Below, one piece after another: positions 36,301 through 51,300 of a stretch of 64,000 nt of DNA (within the stretch, counting starts at the first letter, position 1; every line of letters starts with the position of its first letter). Location of the stretch: the NCBI GenBank assembly GCA_029641185.1, contig JAPWGK010000019.1, positions 248,001 to 312,000 on the forward strand. The letters run 5' to 3'. Source of the DNA: Pseudofabraea citricarpa (lineage: Eukaryota > Ascomycota > Leotiomycetes > Helotiales > Dermateaceae). A model generated the notes under the pieces. The model was not told the origin of the DNA and did not search any database. It saw nothing but the letters and a program-made list of their open reading frames with translations. A program made the translations under genes and the position numbers.

Positions 36301-39300
36301 CCAAGTACAGTTGTACATGCATCTATCAAAGGTGTGCTTAGGCCGAGAAGTCCGATTATACCACCCCTGCCGCTAAGAGCAGTGCATTGCTGAGGGAGTT
36401 GAGTGGCACAAGCCGGTGTGCTTGCTGCTTGAACAGTGCTACAAGATGATACAACTGCGGTGGCCGGGCTGGAAACGGTTGAACTGGAGGCTGTCGTTGG
36501 CGAAGAGCTCAGTGTTGAAATACTGGCGACAGAGCTAGAGAAAGTCGAAGAAGGAACTTGGACGAGAACCGTACCAACCAATGCAGAGTTACTGGGTTGG
36601 AGTGTGATCGTGCTACTTGAACTACCCGTCGTTCTAGTGATAGTGGTATAGGAGACCGAATAACTGGCTTGAATGGGCTCTAGAACAATCACCGTGCCCT
36701 GTTGACCCATGGAGGATGGCGGGAGTGTGACGGTGCTGCTTGAACCACCGGTTGTTTGAGTGATAGTAGTATATAAAATCGAAGAACTGACTCCAGTAGG
36801 TTCTTGAATGACCACTGTACCCTGTTGTCCTGCGGAAGTAGGCTGGAGCGTGAAAGTACTGCTAAAGCTACCAGTAGTTCTTGTGACTGTAGTATAGACA
36901 ATTAAAGAGCTTACTTGGGTGGGTTCTTGAACCACTATAGTGCCCTGTTGACCTGCAGAAGTAGGCTGTAGCGTGATTGTGCTACTCAAACTGCCACTTG
37001 TTCTGGTGATGGTTGTGTACGTGATAGGAGGACTAGCCCCAACAGGCTCTTGGATCACAACTGTACCCTGTTCTCCGGCAGATGAAGGCTGAAGTGTAAA
37101 TGTGTTGCCCACACTGCCACTTGTTCTGGTGATGGTTGTGTACGTGATAGGAGGACTAGCCCCAACAGGCTCTTGAATCACAACTGTACCCTGTTCTCCA
37201 GCAGACGAAGGCTGGAAGGTCACTGTGCTACTAATACTGCCAGATGTTCTAGTAATAGTGGTATACTGAATTGGTGTCTCTGTGGGAACCTGGACCACAA
37301 CTGTTCCCGTAAGACCGGAAGTGGGTTCAAATGTGTAAGTATAACTCGTGCTACCAAATGTCTGGGTCAGAGTGGTATAAAAACGAGCTGTCTGCGAGGG
37401 AATTTGTATAAGAACGGTACCAATAGACCCAGAAGTAGGCTGATACGTAATGAAGTTGCTCGTCGTACCAGTCGTTTGGGTTATTGTGGTATACTGAATT
37501 ACTGAAGAACTAATCGATGGAGATTCAAAGATAGAGCCTGGAACGTCAATTTCCACTGTGCCAGTAATGCCCGAAATGGGAAGGATTGTACTCGTACGAG
37601 TGTCTGTGATGCCAGAGACCGAGCGAGTAACCGTGATATATACATTCGAAACCGAGGTGCGTGTAACCTCAGACACTGATGCGGGGACGTCAATTTCCAC
37701 AAGTCCGGTGTTTCCAGAAGTAGCAGAGACGATTGTGCGAGTGCTCGTTCCGGTTATTCCCAACAACGAGCGGGTGACGGTGGCATATACCGGAGTTGCT
37801 GTAGTTGGAGGAACACCAACAAAAACTGTTCCGGTAACATCACCGGAGTCTGGCAAGACAGTTACGGTCGTAGGAAGTGTAAATTGGCTGCCACTAATAG
37901 TCTCAGTGATCGTTGTGTATGGCCCACTGAAGCTGGAAGTGGCCAATGAACTTGTTCCGATAGGGAACTGAATTATCACTGTCGCTGTCAAATCTCCTAA
38001 ACTGGGTTGAATAGTTCTTGTAAATGGTAAAGCAGAGCCACCAGTCTGAATGATCGTGGTATAAACTGTCTGGGAAGTTGGTTGAGTGGTAGAAGAAGAC
38101 TGAGTACTTGAAATTGGCATTTGAATGATAACCGTGCCAGTTATATCCCCTGAGCTTGGCTGGAAGGTCCTAGTAAATGGCAAAGTAGAGCCACCAGTTT
38201 GGAAGATTGTGGTATACACAGTCTGGGAAGTTGGTTGAATGGCAGAAGAAGACTGAGTACTTGAAATTGGCATTTGAATGATAACCGTGCCAGTTATATC
38301 CCCAGAGCTTGGCTGTAAGGTCCTAGTAGATGGTAAAGCGGAGCCACTAGTTTGGAAGATTGTGGTGTATATAGGCTGAAAAGTTGGTTGGATGACAGAG
38401 TTAGGCTGAGTATTTGAAATTGGCATTTGAATAACAATCGTGCCAGTGAGATCGCCTGAACTTGGTTGGAAGGTTCTGGTAAACTGTAAAGCAGAGCCAC
38501 CTGTCTGGAAGATTGTGGTATATTGGATGATTGAAGTTGGTTGGGTGACTGGAACAGACTGGGTATTTGACCCAGGAACGTCGATTTCAATCGTTCCTGT
38601 ATTTCCGGAACTAGGGAGGAGAGTCCTGGTAGTGATAGCTGTGGCTGAAATTACAGACCGGGTGATAGTCACGTATGCTGAACTAGATGCTGAAGGAATT
38701 TGTACCACCACAGTAGAACCTAATGTGAATGTACTCCTTAAGCCGGTAGAATCAACGGTTCGAGTGACGGTTGTGAGTGTGCCAGGGTCTGTATTGAAGC
38801 TGCTTGGTAATGCTGAAGGTAGTTGGACTACCACGGTAGGCCCCGTGGTGAACGTGCTGCTCAAGCCAGTGGCATCAATAACTCGAGTGATTGTCGTGAG
38901 TACACCAGTAAATGTATTTGAACTGCTTGATAACGCTGAGGGTATTTGTACCACAACAGTAGGACCCAGAGTCAACGTGGTTCTCAAGCTAGTAGCATCG
39001 ACAGTTTGAGTGATTGTCGAAAGTATACTAGACGCTGAATTAAGGCTGGTTGGTGAAGCCGAAGGAATTTGAACAACCACAGTTGAACCTGAAGTGAATG
39101 TACTTCTTAAACCAGTAGCGTCGATAGTTTGTGTGACTGTCGAAAGTAAATTAGATGCGGAACTGAAGATGGTTGGTGAAGCCGAAGGAATCTGAACAAC
39201 TACAGTTGAACCTGAAGTAAATGTACTGCTCAAACCAATAGCATCGATAGTTTGAGTAATTGTTGTAAAGATATCAGAGAATGTGTTCGAAGAGCTCGAT

Positions 39301-42300
39301 GGTGCTGATAGGCTTGATAGACCAATGGAAGCAGGTGTCTGAGAGACAGTGGATGGACTACCTATTGTGGAAGTCGGCGAATAGATAATAACAGTTGCCT
39401 GCGAATTCCCAGGTGCAGGGAACACCGTTGATGTACCTGACTGACTTCCAGATGCTACTCTGGTGGTTGTTACATACGGACCAGTGAAGCTAAACAGAGA
39501 GGAAGTCGGCAAGGGATTGTATATTATCACAGTTCCTTGAAGGTCACTGGAGCTCGGAGACAGAGTTAAGGTTGAAGTTTCTGAGCCTCCGTCACTTCTA
39601 GTTTGTGTTATCGTTGTGTAGGGCGGTTGTCGTGAAGTTGAAGATCTGCTAGGAACTTGATATATTACAGTGCCCTGTGCACCAGCATTTTCTGGATCCA
39701 GGGTGATAACCGAGGTAGCTGATCCTAAGTCTGATCTTGTTTGGGTAGTGGTAACATAAGAGCGAGTGAGAGACGTGATTTCAGATCGTGTAGGTGAACT
39801 TGGTGATCCAGTTGACAAGGTAGAACTTGGAATTTGAATCACAACGGTACCCAGGGAATCTCCTGAGCTGGGCTGCAATGTCAAGGTTGAGGTACCTATA
39901 AACCCGTCACTTCTTGTTGTAGTTATAGTAGTGTACTGTAAAGTAACGCTGATCTGACTTGTGGCTCTTGTAGATGTTTGAGATGTTTCTTGAGAACCTA
40001 GAGAACTCCTTTGCGAGGTCAAACTAGTAGATACCGTGCTCATACTAGTACCGAAATTGCTAGTATTAGATTCAAATGGCCCAGAGGCAGAAGATACTGA
40101 AGCGGGCAAAATAATATCAACAATCACGGTTCCTTGCGACGTGAAAGTGGTCGCGCCTGAGACACTGCCACTGCCAGTAGTAATACGCGTGAGAGTTGTG
40201 ATGCTTTCAGACGGAGATGGGCCAGCTGGACTGGTTATGGAAGAAATTGTGGGTTGATTTGCTGGGCTTGTTGTTGAAGAAGGAGCTACATTGCTTGATG
40301 CCGAACTAGGGACTTGTATCACAACAGTGCCGCGTCCATTTCCGCTGCTAGGTTGCAATGTTAAGGTTCCTGAAGCACCAACTGTATTGACCTCTGTGAT
40401 GGTAGTGTAAATGATTGGGCTTGTAAGCGTAGATGGGCTTGTCTGACTGGCCGTAGAAGCAGGAAGGCTTTTTGATACAGAGCTAGAAATTTGTATTATT
40501 ACCGTGCCTTGTGTACCATCTCCACTGGGTTGCTGTGTTCGGGTGCTTAACTGTCCACTAGTAACAACCTCTGTAAGTGTCGTATAGAACACCGTAAAGG
40601 CAGACGGTGCTGGAGAACCAAAGGGTGTGTTTGATAAAGCAGAAGTAACTTCGATAACAATAGTGCCTTGGGAATCTCCGCCAGTCGGTTGCAGAGTACG
40701 AGTGCTTGGTATTCCACTTGTTTTGACCTCTGTCACTGTCGTATAAGACACAGCGGAGCTGGGTAAGGCCGAAGAGGTCGAAGGAGTATTTACTAAATTA
40801 GAGACTTGGACAAAGACGGTGCCTTGAGAATCTCCGGCAGTTGGCTGTAAAGTACGAGTACTCAATGGTCCACTTGTATTAATCTCCGTTATTGTTGTGT
40901 ATGACACAGCGGAGCTGGGTAAGGCCGAAGAGGTCGAAGGAGTATTTACTAAATTAGAGGAGACTTGGACAAAGACGGTGCCTTGAGAATCTCCGGCAGT
41001 TGGCTGTAAAGTACGAGTACTCAACGGTCCGCTTATATTAACTTCTGTGATGGTCGTGTAGGAAACAACGTTGCTAGATAGAGTTGAACTAGCAGGCTGA
41101 GACTGACTTGAAACTTGAATAACAACAGTCCCCTGTGAATTGGTTCCCGTTGGTTGCAAAGTGCGGGTACTTAGTGGTCCATTTGTATTGATCTCTGTGA
41201 TTGTCGTGTAGAAAATACCTCTGGTAGATGACGTTGGATTTGTTGAGAGCTCAATGACAACGGTACCCTGAAGGCTGCTTCCAGTTGGTTGAATAGTGCG
41301 AGTGCTTAATGGTCCACTCGTATTTATCTCTGTGATTGTCGTGTAAGACATAGTATTGCTTAATAGAGCTGAAGTGGTAGAAATTTGAATCACAACAGTT
41401 CCTTGAGAATTGCTGCCAGTCGGTTGCACAGTACGGGTACTGAGTGGTCCACTTGTGTTGATTTCTGTGATTGTTGTATACTGTATAGCTGTAGATCCCG
41501 AAATGGATAATGTTGGAGTCTCTAGTGGACGAAGTGAAGTACTCGAAGATCGCTGAATGATCACGGTACCTTGCCCATTGTTATTTATGGGTTCTATCGT
41601 GACAGTTGTCTGGCCTCCAGTAATGCTACTATCTTGAATTATGGTAGTATAAGATATAGGACCTGAGGTTATGGCGGAAATAGATGAGGTACTTGAGGTC
41701 ACTTGCCCAGTGATAAGGGTCGGAGATATAGAGCTCGAAATAGCAGGGCCCGTAGGGGTGACCTGAGATGATATGACTTCCACAATTACTGTTTGAGTGC
41801 CCTGTGGGTCCCCAGATTCTGCATCTAAGGTTACCGTAGAAGCTTTTGTTGCACCATTCGAATTTGTTCTTGTGATGGTCGTAATAGGACGTGTGGATTG
41901 GCTGGGCGCCGTGGTTTGAGATGATGGGACTTCGATTACCACTGTTTGTGTGCCTTGCAAATCTCCAGAGCTGGGAGTTAAGGTTGTTGTGGATATCTCT
42001 GTTGCCCCATTCGAGTTTGTTCTCGTAATTGTTGTAATAGGGCGTAACGATTGGGTAGATGCAGTAATTTGAGAGGATGGGATTTCCACCACTATTGTCT
42101 GGGTTCCTTGTGGATCTTCGGGGTCTGGATCTAAGGTAGCCGTAGATATTCCTGTTACCCCATTTGAGTTTGTTCTTGTGATAGTGGTGATAGGCCGTAA
42201 GGGTTGACCAGAAGTCGTAGAAACCGAAAGATTAGTAGTGCTAAGAGGTAGAGTACTTGAAGTTTGTGTTCGAATTTGAGACGGGACTTGAACCACCACA

Positions 42301-45300
42301 GTACCTTGATTTCCTGGGGCTGTAGCAGGAAAGGTAAGAGTTGTTGAACTTGGTCCGTTTCCATTGGATACTGTGATAGTAGTATATGAGATTGAGGCTG
42401 AATTCGAGGTAGGTTGGAACGTGATCGAAGGAGTCGGATTATCCGTGCGAGACGGGACCTGCACCACAACAGTGCCTTGATTGCCTGACGATATTGGTGG
42501 AAAGGTTACGGTTGTTGAACTTAGTCCATTGCCGTTTGATACCGTGATAGTCGTGTATGAAATTGAGGACAGACCGTTTGATATAGCTGGGGTGCTTCGA
42601 CTTTGAGAAGGGACCTGAACCACGACTGTACCTTGGCTTCCTGAGATTGTAGCGGGAAAGGTGAGAGTTGTTGAACTCGGTCCGTTACCATTAGATACTG
42701 TTATAGTAGTGTATAAGGCTGGGAGCGTGTTTGACGTGGTTGGGTTGCTTGTGCGAGATGGGAGCTGGATCACGACAGTGCCTTGATTTCCTGAAATTCC
42801 AGGGAAAGTAAGAGTACTCGAGCTTGGTCCATTACCATTAGATACTGTTATAGTAGTGTATGAGGCTGGGAGCGTGTTTGACATGGTTGGGTTGCTTGTG
42901 CGAGATGGGAGCTGGATCACGACAGTGCCTTGATTTCCTGAAATTCCAGGGAAAGTAAGAGTACTCGAGCTTGGTCCGTTACCATTAGATACTGTGATAG
43001 TGGTATATAAAGCCCTGGAACCAGAAGCAGTCAAGGAAGTCGATGAGCGCAGTGTTCCAGTGAGAGATGACGAGGTGCCGCCAAATCCACTTGAAGCGGT
43101 AGAAATGGGGTCACTACTTCGGGATGTTGACCGCGTCGATGAAAAGCTTGCCGATGTGGCAGAGCTCGTTCCAATGGGAGATGAGTTACCACTTGCTGAG
43201 CCTGGTTGGCCAATAGGAGACAAAGTTTGGAGACCGCTACGAGTGCTCCGAGATGTAATAGCAGTAGGTATATTTCCAGCATTACCAGGGTCAAGAGAGA
43301 AGCTTTGCGTAGATGATGCGGTGCCATCAGGTTCTGACGAAGCAACAGGTGTTAACTGCGAGGATGGCGTTTCAAGCGGCTGAGAGACAGCCTGGCTAGA
43401 ATCTGTGGATATAATGCTAGCAAGACCTGAAGAGCTAGGTTGCAGTGGCCTGGTAAATGATCCCGGCTGGCCAACTATTACAGTACCAGGGATGGTACCG
43501 CTAGGGAAGACAAAAGATGTATAACCTAGTTGGGTATATGGGAGAGTGGTGGTCCTGGTCACATACGTTGCAGGAATTTCAACAAATACCGTACCAGCAT
43601 TGGTTCCCGAATTTGGTGAGAGCGTACGAGTTGTTGGTTGACTGATACTAGCCTCAATTCTTGTAATTGTGGTGTAAATGCCAGTGGATTGTGGCAAATC
43701 AATTTCAACGGTCCCTTGGCTACCGCTCACACTTGGTTGCAATGTTCGAGTTGTCGGTTGACTGATACTAGGAACAACTCTAGTGATCGTGGTATAAAGG
43801 CCAGTGGAACCAGTGAATCCCGTTGGCAAATCGACCTCAATTATACTTTGTCCACCGCTTGTATTTGGTTGGAGCGTTCGAGTGGTTGGTTGACTGATAC
43901 TAGGAACAACTCTGGTGACTGTTGTATACTGTTGAGCAGATGTTATAGGCACATCAATTTCCACGGTACCTGGGCCGCCCCCGGAACCTGGTTGAAAAGT
44001 TCGTGTAGTTGCCGTGGTGATACTAGCAATAGTTCTTATTACTGTTGCAAATAGATTGCTAGACGGCTGAGGAACTCCCGTCTGAACAATGATGGTACCT
44101 TGAGATCCTCCTGCACTCGGTTGAAGTGTAACTCTTGATGTCCCCGTTGCGCCCTGGACGCCGCTAGTGGTGGTTATGTAGGGCCCAGTAAATACGTTCG
44201 AGGACGGTAAGCCAACAATAACAGTACCCGAATTTCCATTCGTCGGCGACAAGGTAATGGTCGTTGGGCTTAAAATACTAGCTATGGTTCTCGTCACAGT
44301 TGTGTAAGGGCCAGTAAACACGTTTGATGGCAAGCCAATAACAACTGTTCCAATATTTCCACTAGTTGGGGATAAAGTAATTGTTGTTGGTCTCGAAATA
44401 CTAGCCATGGTTCTCGTCAAAGTCGTGAATGGTCCAGTAAAGGCAGCATTTTCAGGGATTTGAATGACCACTGTGCCCAGTGAGCCACTGCCGCTTGGCT
44501 GCAAGGTAAATGTTGAAAGACTAGAGCCAGTAATACGCTGAGTCACTGTCGTATAAGATCTCGTGACGGATGAAGGAGAAGGTGTACGAATGATAACAAT
44601 GGTTCCTTGGGAGCCGCTGTTACCTGGTTGAAGCGTGAATGTTGCAATCGACGAGCCAGTCTGGATGATCGTGGTATATGGACCTGTAAATGATGTGCCC
44701 GAAGATGTTGCAGGGCGTGGTGTTTGGACTACCACTGTTCCCAGGTTCCCGCTGCCTGATGGCTGAAGTGTCACCGTGGCAAAAGACGACCCGGGTATCC
44801 CTTGGGTGATAGTGGTATATGGCCCTGTGAATGACGATTGAGGACGTGGTGTTTGAATTATTATAGTCCCTACCGAGCCACTGCCAGAGGGTTGGAGCGT
44901 GATAGTAGCAGGAGATGACCCAGAATAACCTTGTGTGACCGTGGTATATGGTCCAGTGAACGATGGATTAATTGGGGTTTGAATCAATACTGTTCCCAAG
45001 GAGCCAGTCCCACTTGGTTGTAGTGTAAAAGTGACAGGAGACTGACCATCTCCTCTAGTTCCTTGAGTTATCGTCGTATAGGGGCCAGTAAATGATTGCC
45101 TGATCGGCGTCTGGATGATCACTGTCCCCAACGTCGGACTCGAACCAAGTGGCAGAGTACTTGTTGCGCCCAAGGAGCCAGACACACTTCGTATTATCGT
45201 TGTATATGGGCCATTAAATGCCGAGGTTGTGGGATTTTGAACAAGAATGGTACCAATAGATCCAATTCCACTGGGCAATAATGTGATTGTCGAAGGAGGC

Positions 45301-48300
45301 AGGCTTCCACTAATCTGTGTGATCCTGGTATAGGGACCAGTAAATGCCTGGGTTGATGGTCGCTGGATTATGACGGTGCCCACGGATCCAATTCCAGTCG
45401 GCAACAATGTGATTGTTACTGGTATTATGCCACCAGGTCGAGTTAGAGTAGTATATGGCCCAGAAAATGCTGGCGCTGTGGGGCGCTGGATAATGATAGT
45501 CCCGACGGAGCCGATTCCACCACTCGGTAATAATGTGACTGTTGAAGGAGGCAAGTTACCACCAATTCGAGTAATCGTGGTGTAAATACCAGTGAACGAC
45601 GGGCCACCTCCAATAGGGGTCTCAACCACCACAGTACCAATAGGACCCGCTCCACTCGGTGGTAGCGTGTAAGTCGTCGGGCTGGGTCCAATAGCACCTC
45701 GCGTTATCGTGGTATAAGGTCCTGTGAATGCTGGACCACCAGTAGGTATACCAACAATGACAGACCCAATCGAACCGCCGCTTGAGGGTACTAAAGTTAC
45801 TGTAGTCCCAGAGGAGCCATGAATCGGCTGGGTGAGTGTGGTATAAGGGCCTGTAAATCCTCTACTTGTAGTCTGTCTTCCCGAAATTGTCGTAGCTTCA
45901 ACGCCGCCATTCTGTGGATCTATGATGAAAGTTGATCTCGTAGAACTGGGTCTGTTTGAAGTAGCTGACTGAGGTCCTGTAGAACTGCCGGTGGGTTGTA
46001 AGACAACAACGGTTGTTGGGCCACCACTATTGCTGTTGCTACGTGTGAAAGTGACAGTTGTTCCTAATGTGCCTGGAACATTTTGAGTAATTGTGGTAAA
46101 TTGCCCATTGTTAATACTGCTACCACTTGGTTTAACCACAATGACAGTTCCTGGGCTACCACTGTTGCTTGGACCAAGGGTCATTGTAGTCCCAATTGAC
46201 CCTGGCGTGTTACGAGTAATCGTGCTAAATGGGCCAGTATATGATGCACTACCAGTCGGTCTTACCACAACAACGGTTCTTACGCTACCACTGTTGCTTG
46301 GATTAAGTGTAATTGTAGTCCCAATAGTCCCGGGAGTATTGCGGGTGATTGTACTGAACATTGCACTGCCTGTCGGCTGCCCAGAGGACATAGTTAATAG
46401 AGCAGTAGTGGATGGTCTAGAAGTACCGCTACCGGTGGGACGTGCAATAACGACTGTTCCTGGGCTATTAGAGTTGCCGCCAGGAAGGGTGAACGTAGTA
46501 CCGATAGAACCAGGAATATCTTGTGTGATCGTGGTAAATACTTGAGTCGGAGCCCCACTGCCTGTAGGTCGTCCGATAACGACAGTACCTGGGCTGTTAG
46601 AATTGCCTGCAGGAAAGGTAACAGTAGTAGCAATAGAACCAGGAATATCTTGTGTGATCGTAGTAAATAATTGAGTGATTGATCCACTCCGCGTGGGACG
46701 TCCGACGATCACAGTTCCTAGACTATTGCTATTGCCAGCAGGGAACGTCACTGTCGTTCCGACAGAGCCCGGAATATCCTGTGTTATTGTTGTAAACAGC
46801 TGTCGGGTGCTAGTCGGTCGTCCTATGATCACGGTGCCTGGCTCGTTACTATTGCTACCAGTAAAGGTGACAGTAGTTCCAAGAGAACCGGGGATATCCT
46901 GTGTGATTGTGGTCAATGGCCGTGAAGGACTCCCGGTGGCAGTAGATTGCCCCGTTACGAGAGATGGCAGTGTCAATATATCGCTTAACGAAAGTTGCGA
47001 AGTGAGAAGTGGAAGCGAGATAGGTAACCGACTACTGCTTGATGGTCGTGGCAGGATCGGAGAAGACTGCACACCACCATTCACAGGATCGATTGTGAAT
47101 AAGCCAGTCGAACGTCTAAGATATTAACAAGTCAGTAAGGTCAAAATAATTTTGAGGGAAACAAAACCAGCTAGTACGCGTCGCAGAAACCATTCGTTCA
47201 AGAAATAAAAACCAGCTCAATAACCATAAGTGCCTTGAACTCAAAAAATCATGAGGTTCAAATTCCACAAAGATACTCGATAAGAAACCAGATTAGAAAT
47301 AATTGCTCCTGTTTTACTTACTGGCTACTGCTACTACGCGGGTCAGAAATGATAGTTATTTGACTACTAGCACCGCTTGAACCGGGACTAAGAGGCTGTA
47401 TGGCACTGCTGATAGAAGATTGAATTCCGGATCGAGTTGGCAGTGGAGCAATATTGCTGGGTCTCTGGGTCGATGGCGAACCTGGCGATTGAGTAGATAC
47501 TGTTCTTTGAGTGCTACGGTCGCTTGATGCAATGGCCGTAAGCGAGCTGAGAGAGTTGCTACCACGTGATGCTGTTCCTGTATTTACGTTAGACCTACCA
47601 GATGTTGCTGAAACAGCCGGGTTAGTAATTCTAGTCGAGTCAGTATTGGCATTTGAAGCAATACTTGTAACACTTGAGGAGATTCCACTTGGAAGACTGG
47701 CACCATTGGATCTAGAGGGGGCCCCGGAGTTAGTATTTCCTGGCACACCAACAATGCCACTAGCACTAGAGAAAGATCCAACAGACGTCGGTACATTGTT
47801 TGGACGAGATGTGATAGGAATTGTGTGAGTAATTGTCCTTGAACCACTGCTGCCATTCGGGAGAGTTTCTACTATGGTGAGGCTCGTAGGCAAAGTGGGA
47901 AGTGCAGTTGTGAAAGACAACGTGCGTGTGGTGGTGAGACTTCCTCCATTGCTATTTGATAATGTCTCGGTAATGGCAATGTTTGAGGTAAAAATCGGGT
48001 CAATAGTGACCAAATCACGCGTCGTTGTAAGAAGACCTCCATCAGGCAGCGTTTCTGTGACTATAACTTGGCTTGATTGCGGTGAACCAGTGGGAGGTGA
48101 GATGGTGGGACGCATTATAATAGTTCTTGTGAGGGCACCACCGTTGTTTATGTCAGGTATTGTTACAGTTATAGCAGTTGGCTGAGGCTGAGAAGTGCTC
48201 GGGTTTAAGGTGAACACAGAAGTGAGAAGACCTCCGTTCCCATCAGGCAGAGTTTCAGTGACCACTATCGGACCAGGCCGGGAAGAAGCGGTCGGGCTCA

Positions 48301-51300
48301 GCGTGAATGTGGAAGTGAGAAGACCTCCTTCAGGAAGTGTTTCGGTAACCACAATTAGGGTGGGCTCAGGCGTCGGACTTAGGGTGAATGTCGACGTCAG
48401 AAGACCTCCATTGCCATCGGGGAGTGTTTCTGTAACCACAATCAAGCTAGGCTGAGGAGTTGGGCTTAAAGTGAATGTCGACGTTAGAAGACCTCCATCG
48501 CCATCTGGGAGTGTTTCTGTAACCACAATCAAGCTAGGCTGAGGAGTTGGGCTTAAAGTGAATGTCGACGTTAGAAGACCTCCATCGCCATCTGGGAGTG
48601 TTTCTGTAACCACAATCAAGCTAGGCTGAGGAGTTGGGCTTAAAGTGAACGTCGACGTCAGAAGACCTCCATTGCCATCGGGAAGTGTTTCTGTAACCAC
48701 GATTAAGCTAGGCTCGGGAGTCGGGCTTAATGTGAATGTCGATGTGAGGAGTCCTCCATTACCGTCTGGAAGAGTTTCGGTCACGATGACCAGACTAGGT
48801 TGAGGAGCAGCTGTTGGTCTCAAAGTGAAGATAGACGTAGAGAATCCTCCATTTCCATCGTCAAGTGTTTGTGTCACAACAACAGGACTAGATTGAGCCG
48901 ACGCCGTTGGGCTCAAAGTAAACGTCGAAGTCAAGAAACCTCCATTGTTGTCAGGAAGTGTCTGCGTGACGACACTTCTAGTAGGTCGAGCGGGGTCGAC
49001 TGGTAACACAGTTGTGAAGAATCCTCCGTTTCCATTAGGAAGAGTCTGAGTTACAAAACCACTTTCAGTAGGCGATGGGGCAGCTGGACCGGTACCAGCA
49101 GGTAATGTGTATACCGTAGTGAATAAACCACCATCTCCACTTGGTATGACTTGCGTCACAACCTGTCCAGGATTGCTATTAGAACCGGGAGTTAATGAAG
49201 TAGACGGTGCCGGGCTGCCGCCTGTAATAGAGAGAGTGGTTTGAACGAAACCACCATTGCCATCAGGTAAGTTCACCACAATTCCACTGGGTGTAGAAGC
49301 GACAGTTGAGGCAATGCTACCTATAGGCACGTTGATTGTTGACTCGAAAAAACCTCCGTTTCCATTGGGCAGAGTTATGACCGTTGGGAAAATACCATTG
49401 TTTGTATCAGGTGTCGGGATAGCTCCGCCGATTGGCAAGTTGAGCGTTGTTTCAAAAGAGCCTCCATTTCCATTTGGTAAGGTTATGACAGTTGGGAATA
49501 CCCCATTAGTTAAGCGAGTTGACAAAACTGAACCGATAGGTAGGTTAACAGTTGACTGGAAAAAGCCTCCATTTCCATCGGGCAAATTGATCACAGTTGA
49601 AAATGCACCAGCACTCGAAACAGGTGTTGGAAGAACTCCAACTGGCAAATTGAGTGTTGTTTCGAAAGAACCCCCATTTCCATTTGGTAGGGTTATGACA
49701 GTTGGAAATACACCATTAGTTAAGCGAGTCGGCAAAATTGAACCGATGGGTAGGTTAACAGTTGACTGGAAAAAACCTCCATTCCCATCGGGCAAATTTA
49801 TCACAGTTGGAAATACACCGGCACTCGGAGCCGGTGTTGGAAGAACTCCGCCGACTGGCAAATTGAGTGTTGTTTCGAAGAAACCCCCGTTCCCGTTAGG
49901 CAGTGTGACTACAGTTGGGAACACACCATTTGTTAAACGTGTCGGGAAGTCGGGACCAATAGGTAGGTTGAGCGTTGTTTCAAAAGACCCTCCATTAGCA
50001 TTCGGCAAAGTGAGCACAGTTGGGAACACGCCATTTGTTACAGGCGTTGGCAAACTGCCAGCGTTAGGAATGTCGATGGTGGTCTCGAAAAAGCCGCCGT
50101 TGCCATCCGGAAGAGTTACCACAAAGCCATTAGAGGGACTACCAGCAGTCGGAGCAGCTCCATTTGTGGGGAAATCGATTGTTGTCTCGATGAAGCCTCC
50201 ATTGCCGTCAGGGAATGCCAGCACAAATCCATCGGAAGAACTGGTGGCAATTGGTGCAACCCCTCCAATAGGCAAGTTGAGTGTCGTCTCGAAGAAGCCT
50301 CCGTTGCCGTCAGGTACAGTCACAACAAAGCCATTGGAAGGAGTAGTGGCGGTCGGTGCAAACCCTCCAATGGGTAAGTTCAGTGTCGTCTCGAAGAAGC
50401 CTCCATTCCCATCAGGGATAGTGAGTACAAAACCATCAGAAGGACTAATACCAGTGGGTAGAGCTCCTCCGACAGGTATGTTGATGGTTGCCTCGAAGAT
50501 CCCACCATTTGCATTGGTGAGAGTGACAACAGTTGGCAAGATACTGTTGGCAGGAGCTGCAGTTATTGGAGTAGCTCCACCAATTGGAAAGTTGAGTGTT
50601 GTCAATCCGTTCCCCCCAGGAAGAGGTATCACAACTGGTAAAACACCGTTTGATGGAGTAGGCGCAGTACCAAATCCACCACTCCCAATAGGCAGGGTCT
50701 GTATCACACCAGGCCCAACACCAGCAACGGGAGACTCTGAGGGCGATGCTGTGAAAGATGTGACAAAGAACCCGCCGTTGCCATCGGGCAAGGTTTGCGT
50801 AAATACAACACCGTTCTGAGAAGGCGGTGATGTGCGTGTGCCAGTTCCTATAGCTGGTGGGGAATTTGTTGTAATTGGTTGTGGCTGGACCACTGTTGGT
50901 TGAAAGGTAACTCCAGGTCCATTGATGCCAGTAGGCGTATTACTTTGTGAAACTGTTACTGTTGTCGTTATAATGCTCGTAGGCGGAATAGAAAGCGTGA
51001 GACCAATAGTTCCAGCAACCTGTTTGATTGTAGTAATATATGGCCCAGTAAATATAGATTTTCCATCTGGTATTCCCACCAAAATTGTACCAGTTGACCC
51101 ACCCGGGGTAGGGAGAAGTGTGACCGTGGTCTCAGTCATACCCAGGATTTCTGCTGTTACTGTCGTGTAAGGGCCAGCGAATTTTGTACCCCCTGTAGCA
51201 GTTTCGACGACGACAATTCCAACTGGTGGTGCGGATACGCCAGCAAGAGAAGGACAGACTTGCGTAGACTGGAAAATGAGAGATACAGGCGAGCAGTTGA

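Noticed and set aside
49257..50819. 520-codon open frame on the plus strand
   Set aside because: It lies opposite exon 2 of the giant gene. The repeat composition (Gly/Pro/Asn-rich sense codons) keeps the antisense frame open, and its product is just a mirrored repeat with no signal peptide or domain.
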